Below, in pieces: positions 1-8,171 of a DNA stretch of 64,000 bases. Position 1 is the first letter of the stretch. Each line of letters begins with the position of its first letter. The stretch is from Marinobacter szutsaonensis (GTDB lineage: Bacteria; Pseudomonadota; Gammaproteobacteria; Pseudomonadales; Oleiphilaceae). Where the stretch lies: NCBI RefSeq assembly GCF_039523335.1, contig NZ_BAAAFC010000001.1, positions 1,612,001 to 1,676,000 on the forward strand. Reading direction: 5' to 3'. Under the pieces are notes generated by a model that saw only the letters and a program-made list of their open reading frames with translations, did not search any database and was not told the DNA's origin. The position numbers and the translations under genes are program-made.

Positions 1-94
1 GACTTCTCCTGCTAGATCTCCAGCGGCCTGACAACACGGCCGATTGAAATGTGCTCCCGGCCGAAGCGAGCCGGAAAACTGTATTTGCGAACGG

Positions 95-122
95 ATATGG
101 GGCCCACTCGGCCGGTTTCAAC
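95..122 (-). promoter_or_regulatory. Sigma-32 (heat-shock) promoter reading leftward out of the window
   Basis: On the minus strand a -35 element GTTGAAA (116-122) is followed after 13 bases by CCCCATAT (95-102). This is close to the RpoH consensus CTTGAAA-N(11-16)-CCCCATnT. A Shine-Dalgarno-like GGAG lies at 6-9 on the same strand, so a start codon probably sits just outside position 1. In Pseudomonas the neighbour divergent from recN is grpE, a heat-shock gene, so grpE is the expected target. That identity is inference. Confidence 0.7.
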
Positions 123-163
123 CATTTTGCTCCGTATTCGTGAAGAAATTCCCGCCGGTCAGT

Positions 164-192
164 TTGCAAACAGGAAAAAGCCTGTATATATT
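164..192 (+). promoter_or_regulatory. Sigma-70 promoter of recN
   Basis: TTGCAA (164-169) and TATATT (187-192) are separated by 17 bases. The -10 hexamer lies inside the first LexA box, so LexA binding would block RNA polymerase directly. Confidence 0.65.
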
Positions 193-197
193 CACAG
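182..197 (+). promoter_or_regulatory. LexA (SOS) box 1 of recN
   Basis: CTGTATATATTCACAG is a perfect CTGT-N8-ACAG LexA site. It lies over the recN -10 hexamer, 83 bases before the start codon. Confidence 0.88.
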
Positions 198-200
198 TCA

Positions 201-216
201 CTGTATGTAACACCAG
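201..216 (+). promoter_or_regulatory. LexA (SOS) box 2 of recN
   Basis: CTGTATGTAACACCAG fits CTGT-N8-CCAG, with one departure from the consensus in the right half-site. E. coli recN has a comparable CCAG-type box among its multiple LexA sites. The site begins 19 bases after the start of box 1, so two LexA dimers could bind in tandem just downstream of the promoter. Confidence 0.7.
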
Positions 217-279
217 TATTCCAGACAGACACCGCCGAGCACTCAACAACGGATTCTGAATCGGGAGCGGAGGTTATCC

Positions 280-1959
280 ATGCTCACACAACTTACGGTT
301 TCCAATTACGCCATTGCCGAACGAGTGGAACTCCAGTTCAACAAGGGCATGACGGCCCTGACCGGGGAGACCGGTGCGGGCAAATCCATCGTCCTTGATG
401 CCCTCGGACTGGCCATGGGCGGCCGCGCGGATGCCGGGGCCGTCCGTCATGGCGCCAAACGGGCGGATATCACCGCCACCTTTGATGTCAGCGACATTCC
501 CGAAGCCGTGGAGTGGCTCGACCAGCACGAACTGGACGATGACAACGACTGCATCCTGCGCCGGGTGATCAGCAAGGACGGCCGCTCCCGGGCCTATATC
601 AACGGCCAGCCCTGCCCCCTGGCACACCTGAAGGAACTGGGCGGCCTGCTGATGGATATCCACAGCCAGCACCAGCACCAGTCCCTGCTGCGCAAGGAAA
701 CCCACCGCAAACTGCTCGACGAGTTCGCCGGCATCGAAACCCTGGCCGCCGAGAGCCGCGCGGCCTGGAAAGCCTGGCACCAGACCCGTCAGCGCCTGAC
801 CGAACGGCAACAGAACGCCGATGAAGCCGAAGCCCGGCTGCAACTGCTGCGCTACCAGGTGGAAGAGCTGGACCGACTGGCTCTCGAAGACGGCGAACAG
901 GAAGCCCTGGAACAGGAACAGGCGCAACTGAGCCAGGCGGATTCGGTACTGCACAGCAGTCACCAGGCCGCCCTGCTCTGTACCGAGGAGGAGACCAGCG
1001 CCTCGGACCTCATCCGCCAGGCCCTGCAGCAACTGGAGCAGCTACCAGTCGAGGTGCCCGCCCTGGCGGACACCATCCAGATGCTGAACGAGGCCCAGAT
1101 CCAGGTGTCCGAGGCCGGCGACAACCTGCGCCGGTTCGTGGAGGATTATGAAGCAGACCCGGCCCGCCTCGCCGAGGTGGAGGAACGCCTGAGCGCCATC
1201 TACCAGATGGCGCGCAAACACCGCATCACACCCGAAGAGTTACCGGAACTCCACGAGCGCCTGAGCAACGAACTGGCGGAACTCGACGGTGGCGAGGGCA
1301 GTCTCGAGCAACTGGAAGCGGAACTGGAGAAACAACGCGCCAGCTTTGACGAACTGGCCGGCCAGCTCACCGAAGCCCGGCAAAAGGCCGCCGTGGAGCT
1401 GGATCAGCGCATTGCCGAAGAACTGGCCCAGCTGAGCATGCCGTCAGTGCAGTTCGTCACCCACCTGAACCGCAACAGTGACGAACAACCCGCCCCCCAC
1501 GGCATGGAAGACATCGAGTTCCTGGTCAGTGCCAACCCGGGCCAGCCGGCACGGTCTCTGGCCAAAGTGGCCTCCGGTGGTGAGCTGTCCCGGATCAGCC
1601 TGGCTATCCAGGTAGTGGTGGCCCAGACCTCCACCACGCCCACCCTGGTGTTTGATGAAGTGGATGTCGGCATCGGTGGCGGCACGGCCGAGGTGGTCGG
1701 CAAGTTGCTGCGCAGCCTTGGCAGCAACGGCCAGGTGCTGTGCGTCACCCATCTACCGCAGGTGGCAGCGCAGTGCCATCAGCATCTGTTCGTCAGCAAG
1801 TTTACCGAAAAAGACGCGACCTTCTCGAAAATCGAGGCACTCGATGACAAGGGAAGAATCAGTGAAGTGGCGAGAATGCTGGGTGGTGTGGACATGACCG
1901 AGCAGACCATTGCCCATGCCCGGGAGATGTTCTCCAAGGGGCAGGCGACTCACCACTGA
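280..1959 (+). CDS. recN: DNA repair protein RecN
   Basis: SMC-like ATPase of 559 residues acting in recombinational repair of double-strand breaks. The Walker A motif GETGAGKS is at residues 29-36. The ABC signature (SGGELS) is at about 432-437 and the Walker B FDE at 458-460, followed by the glycine-rich VGIGGG. The middle (about 150-380) is rich in Glu, Gln and Leu, as expected for the coiled coil. Length is normal for the family. The gene is preceded by two LexA boxes and a promoter, so it should be SOS-induced, and followed by a strong intrinsic terminator, so it is probably transcribed alone. The ATG at 280 follows a GGAG-type ribosome site. Confidence 0.97.
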   Translation: MLTQLTVSNYAIAERVELQFNKGMTALTGETGAGKSIVLDALGLAMGGRADAGAVRHGAKRADITATFDVSDIPEAVEWLDQHELDDDNDCILRRVISKDGRSRAYINGQPCPLAHLKELGGLLMDIHSQHQHQSLLRKETHRKLLDEFAGIETLAAESRAAWKAWHQTRQRLTERQQNADEAEARLQLLRYQVEELDRLALEDGEQEALEQEQAQLSQADSVLHSSHQAALLCTEEETSASDLIRQALQQLEQLPVEVPALADTIQMLNEAQIQVSEAGDNLRRFVEDYEADPARLAEVEERLSAIYQMARKHRITPEELPELHERLSNELAELDGGEGSLEQLEAELEKQRASFDELAGQLTEARQKAAVELDQRIAEELAQLSMPSVQFVTHLNRNSDEQPAPHGMEDIEFLVSANPGQPARSLAKVASGGELSRISLAIQVVVAQTSTTPTLVFDEVDVGIGGGTAEVVGKLLRSLGSNGQVLCVTHLPQVAAQCHQHLFVSKFTEKDATFSKIEALDDKGRISEVARMLGGVDMTEQTIAHAREMFSKGQATHH

Positions 1960-2003
1960 CGGCGGACCGGAACCTCTACCCCTCTCGATCCTGAGAGCTG
2001 TTT

Positions 2004-2033
2004 GGGGGCAGGCTGATACCTGCCCCCTTTTTT
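2004..2033 (+). terminator. Intrinsic terminator of recN
   Basis: A 9-bp perfect stem, GGGGGCAGG (2004-2012) with CCTGCCCCC (2019-2027), has a 6-base loop and is followed by seven T residues starting at 2027/2028. On the minus strand there is no T-run, so it mainly serves recN. The convergent fur gene ends 13 bases further on. Confidence 0.88.
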
Positions 2034-2045
2034 CTGTTCGCCTGC

Positions 2046-2468
2046 TTATTCGCCGTCTTTGGCCTTGATTGGCTTCACGTAGAGAATCAGGCTGTGATCC
2101 ACGATCTCATAGCCATGCTCTTCGGCAATCTTCTTCTGGCGCTCCTCGATCACCTCGTCCACGAACTCGATGACCTCACCTGTCTGGGTGCACACCATGT
2201 GGTCGTGATGGTCATCGCCCGCCATCTCGAAGACCGCGTGACCACCCTCGAAGTTGTGCCGCAGTACCAGGCCAGCCGCCTCGAACTGGGTCAACACCCG
2301 GTAGACGGTTGCCAGCCCCACGTCATCTCCCTGCTCCAGCAGCTTCTTGTAAACGTCTTCGGCACTCAGGTGGTGCTCTTCGGCGTTCTCCAGAATATTG
2401 AAGATCTTGACCCGTGGCAGAGTGACCTTCAGACCGACTTTTCGTAATTCGGCGTTTTCAGATGACAT
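2046..2468 (-). CDS. fur: Ferric uptake regulator Fur
   Basis: Iron-responsive repressor of about 140 residues. The N-terminal winged helix carries the typical opening (LRKVGLKVTLPR). The metal site shows the His-rich DDHHDH stretch followed by a single Cys. It lacks the paired CxxC zinc ligands of E. coli Fur, as does Pseudomonas Fur. The frame is open further upstream to 2534, but the ATG at 2466-2468 is chosen because the family starts with a short Met-Ser-Glu leader. fur is divergent from bamE with a short shared promoter region, the arrangement known for fur-omlA in Pseudomonas. Confidence 0.95.
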   Translation of the reverse strand: MSSENAELRKVGLKVTLPRVKIFNILENAEEHHLSAEDVYKKLLEQGDDVGLATVYRVLTQFEAAGLVLRHNFEGGHAVFEMAGDDHHDHMVCTQTGEVIEFVDEVIEERQKKIAEEHGYEIVDHSLILYVKPIKAKDGE

Positions 2469-2483
2469 GTTACTATTCGCTCT

Positions 2484-2534
2484 TTGGTGTGCCTCACGGC
2501 TTCCGGTATGATGAAGCCGCCATTTAACGGTCAA
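2484..2534. promoter_or_regulatory. Overlapping divergent promoters of fur and bamE
   Basis: On the plus strand TTGGTG (2484-2489) and TATGAT (2507-2512) are 17 bases apart and could drive bamE. On the minus strand a TTGACC -35 (2529-2534) is followed at 15 bases by a poor -10 (CATCAT, 2508-2513) that could drive fur. The two -10 elements overlap, so the genes may compete for polymerase. No clear Fur box was seen. Confidence 0.45.
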
Positions 2535-2590
2535 CCCGTGTCACACCTGCCTCTGGCAGGCGATTTCAAGATAGAGGATTTCCCCCGGCG

Positions 2591-2917
2591 ATGCAAAAGC
2601 TCACAGCTCTCATTCTCACTCTCTTTATGACCGGTTGTGTCTTCCCCGGCGTGTACAAGATCAACGTGCAGCAGGGCAACATTGTGACCGATGAAGAGCT
2701 GACTTCACTGAACGCCGGCATGCCCCGGAGCCAAGTCCACGCGCTGCTTGGCACACCGCTGGCATTGAACCCCGTGGACGCCTCCCGAGAGTACTACGTG
2801 TACACATTCCAGCGCTCCGGCGGAGACATCGAGGAGCAACGCATTATCGTCTACTATGATGGCGATAGCTTTTCCCATTACGAAGCGCAGCTGCTTGAGG
2901 AAACTCCCGCCTACTGA
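2591..2917 (+). CDS. bamE: Outer-membrane assembly lipoprotein BamE (SmpA/OmlA)
   Basis: Small lipoprotein of 108 residues belonging to the BAM complex that inserts beta-barrel proteins into the outer membrane. A signal peptide ends in a lipobox (MTGC) with the acylated Cys at residue 16. The SmpA/OmlA fold is recognisable from the GMPRSQVHALLGTPL segment followed by a YYVYTF strand. It is divergent from fur and convergent with rnfH, whose stop is only seven bases away. Length is typical of the family. Confidence 0.93.
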   Translation: MQKLTALILTLFMTGCVFPGVYKINVQQGNIVTDEELTSLNAGMPRSQVHALLGTPLALNPVDASREYYVYTFQRSGGDIEEQRIIVYYDGDSFSHYEAQLLEETPAY

Positions 2918-2924
2918 GCCCGGC

Positions 2925-3209
2925 TCAGGTGTCTTTCTTCTTTGCCCGATTCAGGCGCGCCTGTTTCGGGTCGATCTTCAGGGGCCGGTACAGCTCCACA
3001 CGGTCGCCGTCACGCAATTCGTGGGCGGCCGGATCCTTGATCACCTTGCCGAAGATGCCCATGTCATTTGAGCCCGGATCCACTTCCGGAAAAATGTCGG
3101 TAATTCCGGAGAGCTTCACCGCCTCGAGCGCAGTGGTGCCTTCGGGCACCGTCACCGGCACGATTTCCTGCTTGTCCGGCCGGGCGTAGGCCACTTCTAC
3201 CCGCATCAT
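2925..3209 (-). CDS. rnfH: RnfH-family ubiquitin-like protein (RatB homologue)
   Basis: 94-residue protein of the UPF0125/RnfH family, a beta-grasp (ubiquitin-like) fold of unclear function. Seen directly: an N-terminal VEVAYARP strand, a VPEGTTALEAV helix start, the GIFGK segment and a Lys/Arg-rich C-terminus. The ATG (3207-3209) overlaps the ratA stop by one base (TGATG) and is preceded by GGAGGG, so the pair is translationally coupled. A second ATG follows at once. The same two genes stand side by side in E. coli (ratA-ratB). No Rnf complex gene is nearby despite the family name. Confidence 0.88.
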   Translation of the reverse strand: MMRVEVAYARPDKQEIVPVTVPEGTTALEAVKLSGITDIFPEVDPGSNDMGIFGKVIKDPAAHELRDGDRVELYRPLKIDPKQARLNRAKKKDT

Positions 3210-3652
3210 CAGTTCCCTCCCCGATACAGCTCGTCGGCCCGGCGGCAGAACGCATCCACCATGGTGTTGGCGGCCTGGGAGAAGACCGGCCCGAACGTCA
3301 TCCGGGACAGGGAACCGGAGAACTCGAATTCCAGGGTCAGGATGACCTTGCAGGCATTGTCGTCCAACGCTTTGAAATGCCAGCGACCGGTGAGGTTCCG
3401 GAACGGCCCGTCCACCAGGTTCATCTCGATGGCTTCGGGCATCAGGAGCTGGTTGCGGGTAGTCAGCCGGTGGCGGATACCGCCCTTGGCGATTTCCAGG
3501 GAGGCGGTCACCTGTTCCTCGCCACGATCGTGGACCTCGGCCCCGGCACACCAGGGCAGGAACTCGGGATAGCTGGCAATATCATTGACCAGATGGAACA
3601 TGCGCTCGGCGGAGTGCATCACAAGTGCGGTTTTATCAATCTGATGGGCCAT
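3209..3652 (-). CDS. ratA: RatA/Coq10-type START-domain protein
   Basis: 147-residue polyketide-cyclase/START-like protein. E. coli RatA is described as a toxin blocking 70S ribosome association. The same family includes Coq10, a ubiquinone-binding protein, so the physiological role here could be either. The family hallmark near residue 28 (SYPEFLPWC) is present, as is the hydrophobic C-terminal helix (SQAANTMVDAFCRRA). It is followed by rnfH with a one-base overlap and lies in the conserved bamE-rnfH-ratA-smpB neighbourhood. Confidence 0.9.
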   Translation of the reverse strand: MAHQIDKTALVMHSAERMFHLVNDIASYPEFLPWCAGAEVHDRGEEQVTASLEIAKGGIRHRLTTRNQLLMPEAIEMNLVDGPFRNLTGRWHFKALDDNACKVILTLEFEFSGSLSRMTFGPVFSQAANTMVDAFCRRADELYRGGN

Positions 3653-3681
3653 GGGCTCCTCAGTAAAAAGTACAGCCTGAA

Positions 3682-5301
3682 TCAGACGCTATGATAAAGG
3701 ATCTCGTCCTCTTTGGGGGCATTTTCAGGCTGTTCTACCCGTTCCGGTGTAGCTTGCTCGTCCCCGTCCGCGGGTTCCGCCCCCTCCGACCGGGGCTCAC
3801 TGCCTTGCCCGCCGGAAACCGACGGCCGGGGGTCAGCTCCTTGCGTCTCATCCGGGGCAATCTCCAGCACGAGCGGCGCCGGACGCTCGCACCAGAGTGC
3901 AGCACTGCCATTATCACAAAGGTTATTGAGGGAAAAAGCGGTGTACATGATGCCAACGTAGGCCACTACCACCGGCAGCACCGTGCGCATATCCCAGTAC
4001 CAGACCCGGGCAAACAGCCCGGGGGTCCGACCAAGCAGCTGATGCGCCAGCCGGCGAGTCAGGCACCACCCGGTGAACAGGGCAATGAGGATCGCCACCA
4101 GGGGGATCAGCAGGCCGCCGGTGAACAGTTCCAACCAACGGAACAGGGTCGCACCATAAAGCCGGTATTCCGCCCAGATATTGAAAGACAGCAGCGTTAC
4201 CAGCCCCGCCGCCCAAACCAGCAGCCCCACCAGCACCACGGAAATACCTCTCGGTGCGCCGGTCCATTCCCGCAACCAGCCGACCACCGGCTCCAGCAAC
4301 GCCAACGAGGTGGTCCAGACGATCATCACCACCAGCAGAAACGCACAGGCTATGATCAGCTGGCTACCGGGGAACTGGGCCAGTGAAACCGGAAGGGAAA
4401 CGAACAGCAGGCTGAAGCCCCGTTCGCCGTCAAAGTCCGTGCCTCCGGTGGCAAGCGCAAAGATCATCAGGCCAGCCAGCACCGCGACGAGCGTATCCAT
4501 CAGAACGACGGCAAGGATCGACCGCTTGAAGCGGGTATCAGGCGTGGTGTAGGTGCCAAAAACCGTCCATACCCCCATGCCCAGCCCCAGGGTAAAGAAA
4601 GCGTGAAAAAGCGCCGCCTTGATACTGCCGAGGGACACATCCTCCGGTCGTATTTCCAGGATGTGGGCAAATGCACCATCGATCCGGCCCTGCCAGGCCG
4701 CCAGCCCGAACAGCACCAGCATCAGTACCAGGGCGCCCGGCACCACCACCCGCATGGTGCGCTCCAGCCCCCGGGCCACGCCCTGAACGGAAACCCAGAC
4801 CACCAACAGCAGGAAGAACGCATGCCAGGCCATGAAATTACGGTACTGCCCGGGATCCGACACCAGTCCGGAGAGCACCGAAGCGGCCTCCGCCTCACTA
4901 CCGGAGGACAACCGCCCCATGGCCCCGAAAAACACGTACGCCAGGGCAATCGATCCGAACACCGCGGTGTAGGAGAGCACCACAAACGCTGCCAGTACAC
5001 TCAACCGACCGGCCAGCATCCAGCCGCGGGAGCACCGCGTGCTACGGATCAGCCCGTCCATGGCCAGGACAATGCCGTGGCGGGAATAGCGCCCCAGGGC
5101 CGACTCGGTCACCATCAGTGGCAGTGTGACCAGCAGCAGGCAGGCCAGGTAGATCAGCACGAACAGGCCACCGCCGTGGAGGCTGGCGAGGTAGGGAAAC
5201 TGCCACAGGTTGGCCAGCCCCACCGTCGCACCCACGGAGGCCCAGAAGAATGTGGATTTACGGGTGAAGGCCCCGTTGGCTGTCTGATACGACGTCGACA
5301 T
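3682..5301 (-). CDS. Sodium-dependent transporter, NSS (SLC6-like) family
   Basis: Inner-membrane transporter of 539 residues with about 11-12 hydrophobic segments. The family signature is at the start of helix 1 (SVGATVGLANLWQFPY), where NSS proteins bind sodium and substrate. The substrate is likely an amino acid or other small amine but cannot be read from sequence. The ATG at 5299-5301 is preceded by AGGGA; the frame opens further upstream without a better site. The last 70 or so residues form a hydrophilic Glu/Pro/Gly-rich tail not needed for the fold. The gene interrupts the otherwise conserved ratA-smpB adjacency. Confidence 0.9.
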   Translation of the reverse strand: MSTSYQTANGAFTRKSTFFWASVGATVGLANLWQFPYLASLHGGGLFVLIYLACLLLVTLPLMVTESALGRYSRHGIVLAMDGLIRSTRCSRGWMLAGRLSVLAAFVVLSYTAVFGSIALAYVFFGAMGRLSSGSEAEAASVLSGLVSDPGQYRNFMAWHAFFLLLVVWVSVQGVARGLERTMRVVVPGALVLMLVLFGLAAWQGRIDGAFAHILEIRPEDVSLGSIKAALFHAFFTLGLGMGVWTVFGTYTTPDTRFKRSILAVVLMDTLVAVLAGLMIFALATGGTDFDGERGFSLLFVSLPVSLAQFPGSQLIIACAFLLVVMIVWTTSLALLEPVVGWLREWTGAPRGISVVLVGLLVWAAGLVTLLSFNIWAEYRLYGATLFRWLELFTGGLLIPLVAILIALFTGWCLTRRLAHQLLGRTPGLFARVWYWDMRTVLPVVVAYVGIMYTAFSLNNLCDNGSAALWCERPAPLVLEIAPDETQGADPRPSVSGGQGSEPRSEGAEPADGDEQATPERVEQPENAPKEDEILYHSV

Positions 5302-5478
5302 GCATTTCCCTGAAAGTATCTGCGACGCCATTGTAGCTGATGGCGGCAAAGTCGCACGCCTGATCGGTCACGATTACGGCGATTTCGTGACCGGTCTGGC
5401 AGTCCTGGGCTACAATGCGCGTTTTGCCGGGGCAAGCCCGGCCGTTCGTTCATTTATCCGAACCCGGATCACTGATTC

Positions 5479-5958
5479 ATGAGCAAGAAGAAACCCGGAA
5501 CGCCGAGCAATACTATTGCGCTTAACAAGAAGGCGAAGCACGAATATCACATCGAGGAACGCTTTGAGGCGGGTCTCGCCCTGCTGGGCTGGGAAGTAAA
5601 GTCCCTGCGGGCAGGCAAGGCACAGCTGGTGGACGCCTATGTGCTACTCAAGGACGGCGAGGCCTGGTTGCTCGGCTCCCACATTACCCCGCTGATTGCA
5701 GCATCCACCCATGTCATCGCAGACCCGACGCGTACCCGCAAGCTCCTGCTCCACGCCAAGGAGATTGCCAAGATCGTTGGCAAGGTCAACCAGGCCGGTT
5801 ACACCTGCATTCCGCTGGCTCTATACTGGAAAAACAACAAGGTAAAGTGCGAGATTGCACTGGTGAAAGGCAAGAAGCTGTTCGATAAGCGCGCCACCGA
5901 GAAGGAGCGTGACTGGAACCGCCAGAAGCAGCGAATTCTGCGCGAAACCAACCTCTGA
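5479..5958 (+). CDS. smpB: SsrA-binding protein SmpB
   Basis: 159-residue tmRNA partner that delivers alanyl-tmRNA to stalled ribosomes. Family features are visible: [12 protein letters not shown] near the start, [13 protein letters not shown], the GKKLFDKR segment, and a basic C-terminal tail (DWNRQKQR) that enters the mRNA channel. ssrA lies 1.6 kb downstream on the same strand, so the two trans-translation components are nearly adjacent. A possible promoter precedes it (GTGACC at 5387-5392, TACAAT at 5411-5416). Confidence 0.97.
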   Translation: MSKKKPGTPSNTIALNKKAKHEYHIEERFEAGLALLGWEVKSLRAGKAQLVDAYVLLKDGEAWLLGSHITPLIAASTHVIADPTRTRKLLLHAKEIAKIVGKVNQAGYTCIPLALYWKNNKVKCEIALVKGKKLFDKRATEKERDWNRQKQRILRETNL

Positions 5959-6098
5959 TTCCGCTCCCCGCGGATTAGCAAATACCTGACGCCGGTCATG
6001 GCCGGCGCCGGCGGGCCTGTTGCATACTCACTCTCTTTGTTCAGAAATCCAACAGGCCTATACTCGGGAATTCCGGTGCATGGCAAAGGGAGCCGCTT

Positions 6099-7517
6099 AT
6101 GTCACCCAAACAGACGCCGATGTCCTCCGTAGACCGTGCGTGGCTGCGCATGGATACCCCCCAGAACCCCATGATGATCTGCGGGGTATGGGCACTGGAG
6201 CGGCCGGTTTCAATGAGCCGGCTTCGGCACACGCTTGAAGAGCGATTTCTGTGCTTCGATCGGTTCCGGCAACGGGTCATAGACACCGGAGACCGGGCTT
6301 ACTGGCAGGACGACCCCTTGTTCGACCTGGACAATCACCTGCACCGCATCGCCCTGCCAGGCAAGGCGGACAAAGCCGAGTTACAGAAGCTGGTCAGTGA
6401 CATGAACAGCACCTCCCTGGATTTCCGGCAACCGCTCTGGCAAATGCATTACATCGACAATTACGGTGACGGAGGCGCCCTGCTGATCCGCATTCATCAT
6501 TGTATCGCCGATGGTATCTCGCTGGTTCGGGTGATGCTGTCACTCACCGATAAAACGCCGGAACCCAGACTGGGCAAAGTGGCCCGCAAGCGTCGCTCCA
6601 AACCCCACCAGAGATCGACAATCCAGAACTTCCTGCACCGTGCTGTAGACAGCGCGCAAACGGCGACCAATCAGGCAAGACTGTTCATTCAGTCCGTTCG
6701 CAATGAGCCCAACTACCCCCTGAAACTCGCATCCACCGCCAGCGGCGTAGCCTTCGACCTTTTCAAGCTTGGCCTGGCCCCGGTAGAGCCCAGAACCGGT
6801 CTGAAGGAACCGCTATCCGGACGCAAGCAGGTCGCCTGGGCGGATCCTCTGGATCTTGCCGAAGTGAAGGCCTGCGCCAAGGCTTTGGGCGGCACCATCA
6901 ACGACGCCCTGCTCTGCACCGTCACCGGGGCGTTGCAGCGGCATTTTGCGGCTCACAAGGAGACAATCCCCGAGTGCGGAATCCGCGTGGCGGTGCCGTT
7001 CAACCTGCGGCCTCTTGATCAACCTATCGAAACACTCGGCAACAAGTTCGGCCTGGTGCTGGTTACGCTGCCGGTAGAAGTGATGGACCCTCTCCTGTGC
7101 TTCCGCCAGGTACAGGAGAACATGAACCGCCTCAAGCGCTCCTATCAGGCCCAGGTTACCTACAGCCTGCTTGATATCTTCGGTCGGGGCCCCGATGTTA
7201 TTGAACGAAGGGCTCTGGATCTGCTCAGTAACAAGGCCTCCGCCGTGCTGACCAACGTGCCCGGACCCAAAGAGCCCCTGTACCTGGCAGGCAGCAAGCT
7301 GACCCAGCCCATGTTCTGGGTGCCCCAGAGCGGCACCATCGGTATCGGCATGAGCATCCTGAGCTATGCCGGCACCGTGCAATTCGGCATCACCGTGGAC
7401 AAGGCAATTCACGCTGATCCGGATGCCGTAATGGATTACTTCCGGGAGAGCTTCCAGGCCCTGAGCCACGCGGCTCTGGCCGGACGCCCCGAAGCAGTGA
7501 AGCGCCACGCAAGCTGA
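6099..7517 (+). CDS. Wax ester synthase/diacylglycerol acyltransferase (WS/DGAT)
   Basis: 472-residue acyltransferase using acyl-CoA to make wax esters or triacylglycerol as storage lipid. The catalytic HHxxxDG motif is HHCIADG at residues 133-139. A second family motif, a TINDALLC-like stretch, is near 265. The C-terminal half carries the VTNVPGP-like segment and the QSGTIGIGMSILSYAG block. The start at 6099 follows GGGAG. It is a distant paralogue of the 53822-55222 gene, and having several copies is usual in Marinobacter. Whether this copy prefers alcohols or diacylglycerol cannot be decided from sequence. Confidence 0.92.
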   Translation: MSPKQTPMSSVDRAWLRMDTPQNPMMICGVWALERPVSMSRLRHTLEERFLCFDRFRQRVIDTGDRAYWQDDPLFDLDNHLHRIALPGKADKAELQKLVSDMNSTSLDFRQPLWQMHYIDNYGDGGALLIRIHHCIADGISLVRVMLSLTDKTPEPRLGKVARKRRSKPHQRSTIQNFLHRAVDSAQTATNQARLFIQSVRNEPNYPLKLASTASGVAFDLFKLGLAPVEPRTGLKEPLSGRKQVAWADPLDLAEVKACAKALGGTINDALLCTVTGALQRHFAAHKETIPECGIRVAVPFNLRPLDQPIETLGNKFGLVLVTLPVEVMDPLLCFRQVQENMNRLKRSYQAQVTYSLLDIFGRGPDVIERRALDLLSNKASAVLTNVPGPKEPLYLAGSKLTQPMFWVPQSGTIGIGMSILSYAGTVQFGITVDKAIHADPDAVMDYFRESFQALSHAALAGRPEAVKRHAS

Positions 7518-7549
7518 GCAGGGGTAGGTATAAATAGCGCAATTAACCC

Positions 7550-7579
7550 TTGAAGTCCGGTATTCCGGACACATATACT
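7550..7579 (+). promoter_or_regulatory. Promoter of ssrA
   Basis: TTGAAG (7550-7555) and TATACT (7574-7579) are 18 bases apart. The -10 ends 11 bases before the mature 5' end of tmRNA. Confidence 0.7.
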
Positions 7580-7590
7580 GAGATAACTAA

Positions 7591-7955
7591 GGGGACGACA
7601 TGGCTTCGACGCCGGTGGCGAACCCTTGAGTGCATGTCGAGATGGCAGCCAATCTCGTTAATCCAAAGCTGCAACGCAATAGTCGCAAACGACGAAAACT
7701 ACGCACTAGCAGCGTAAGCTGCTAGTCGTCCTGACCGGGTCGCCCGTAGCCCGGAAGCAACATCTCAGGACGTCATCGCTTACGGGATGCTCCGTTACCC
7801 AGAGTTCACTGGTTAACGGCTAAGATTCAAAGAACTCGGTTCTTGCACCCTGGCTCTCGGGTCGCTTGAACTTAAATCAATAGAGAGACGCTAAACATGT
7901 AGACCTCAAGGCTGAGTACTGGCGGACGCGGGTTCAATTCCCGCCGTCTCCACCA
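7591..7955 (+). ncRNA. ssrA: Transfer-messenger RNA (tmRNA)
   Basis: The 5' end GGGGAC pairs with GTCTCC just before the 3' terminal ACCA, closing the tRNA-like acceptor stem with G-U wobble. The T-loop GGTTCAATTCCC is present near 7931-7942. The resume codon GCA (7685) opens a tag frame reading ANDENYALAA and stopping at TAA (7715-7717). The gene is 365 bases long, one-piece rather than permuted. The CCA is genome-encoded. Its protein partner smpB is upstream. The 3' end, a frequent phage/island integration site, is intact and followed directly by a terminator. Confidence 0.97.
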
Positions 7956-7965
7956 AACAACCTAA

Positions 7966-7991
7966 AGGCTCCCGACCCCGGGAGCCTTTTT
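7966..7991 (+). terminator. Intrinsic terminator of ssrA
   Basis: AGGCTCCC (7966-7973) pairs with GGGAGCCT (7980-7987) around a 6-base loop, followed by T residues to 7991. Confidence 0.9.
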
Positions 7992-8171
7992 CATTTCTGC
8001 TCCACGATCCCAACCACCACCCACTGCCTAAAATTTGCACACTACCCTTTCCTGTGCTTCTATTTTTCTGAATGATCGATTTGGTTGTTCGACCTTTCGA
8101 ACCCACCGCCTGCACAGGGAGCCTTCGTGCAGCGCGATGCCGCATTGACGTTACATGGAGTTGATTCTGTT

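Noticed and set aside
44..259. Open frame of 71 codons ahead of recN
   Set aside because: It runs through the sigma-32 promoter, the recN promoter and both LexA boxes, has no ribosome site and no protein-like composition.
7591..8171. Genomic island integrated at the tmRNA 3' end
   Set aside because: No integrase, no repeated copy of the tmRNA end and no phage-like genes follow. The neighbourhood is ordinary chromosome.
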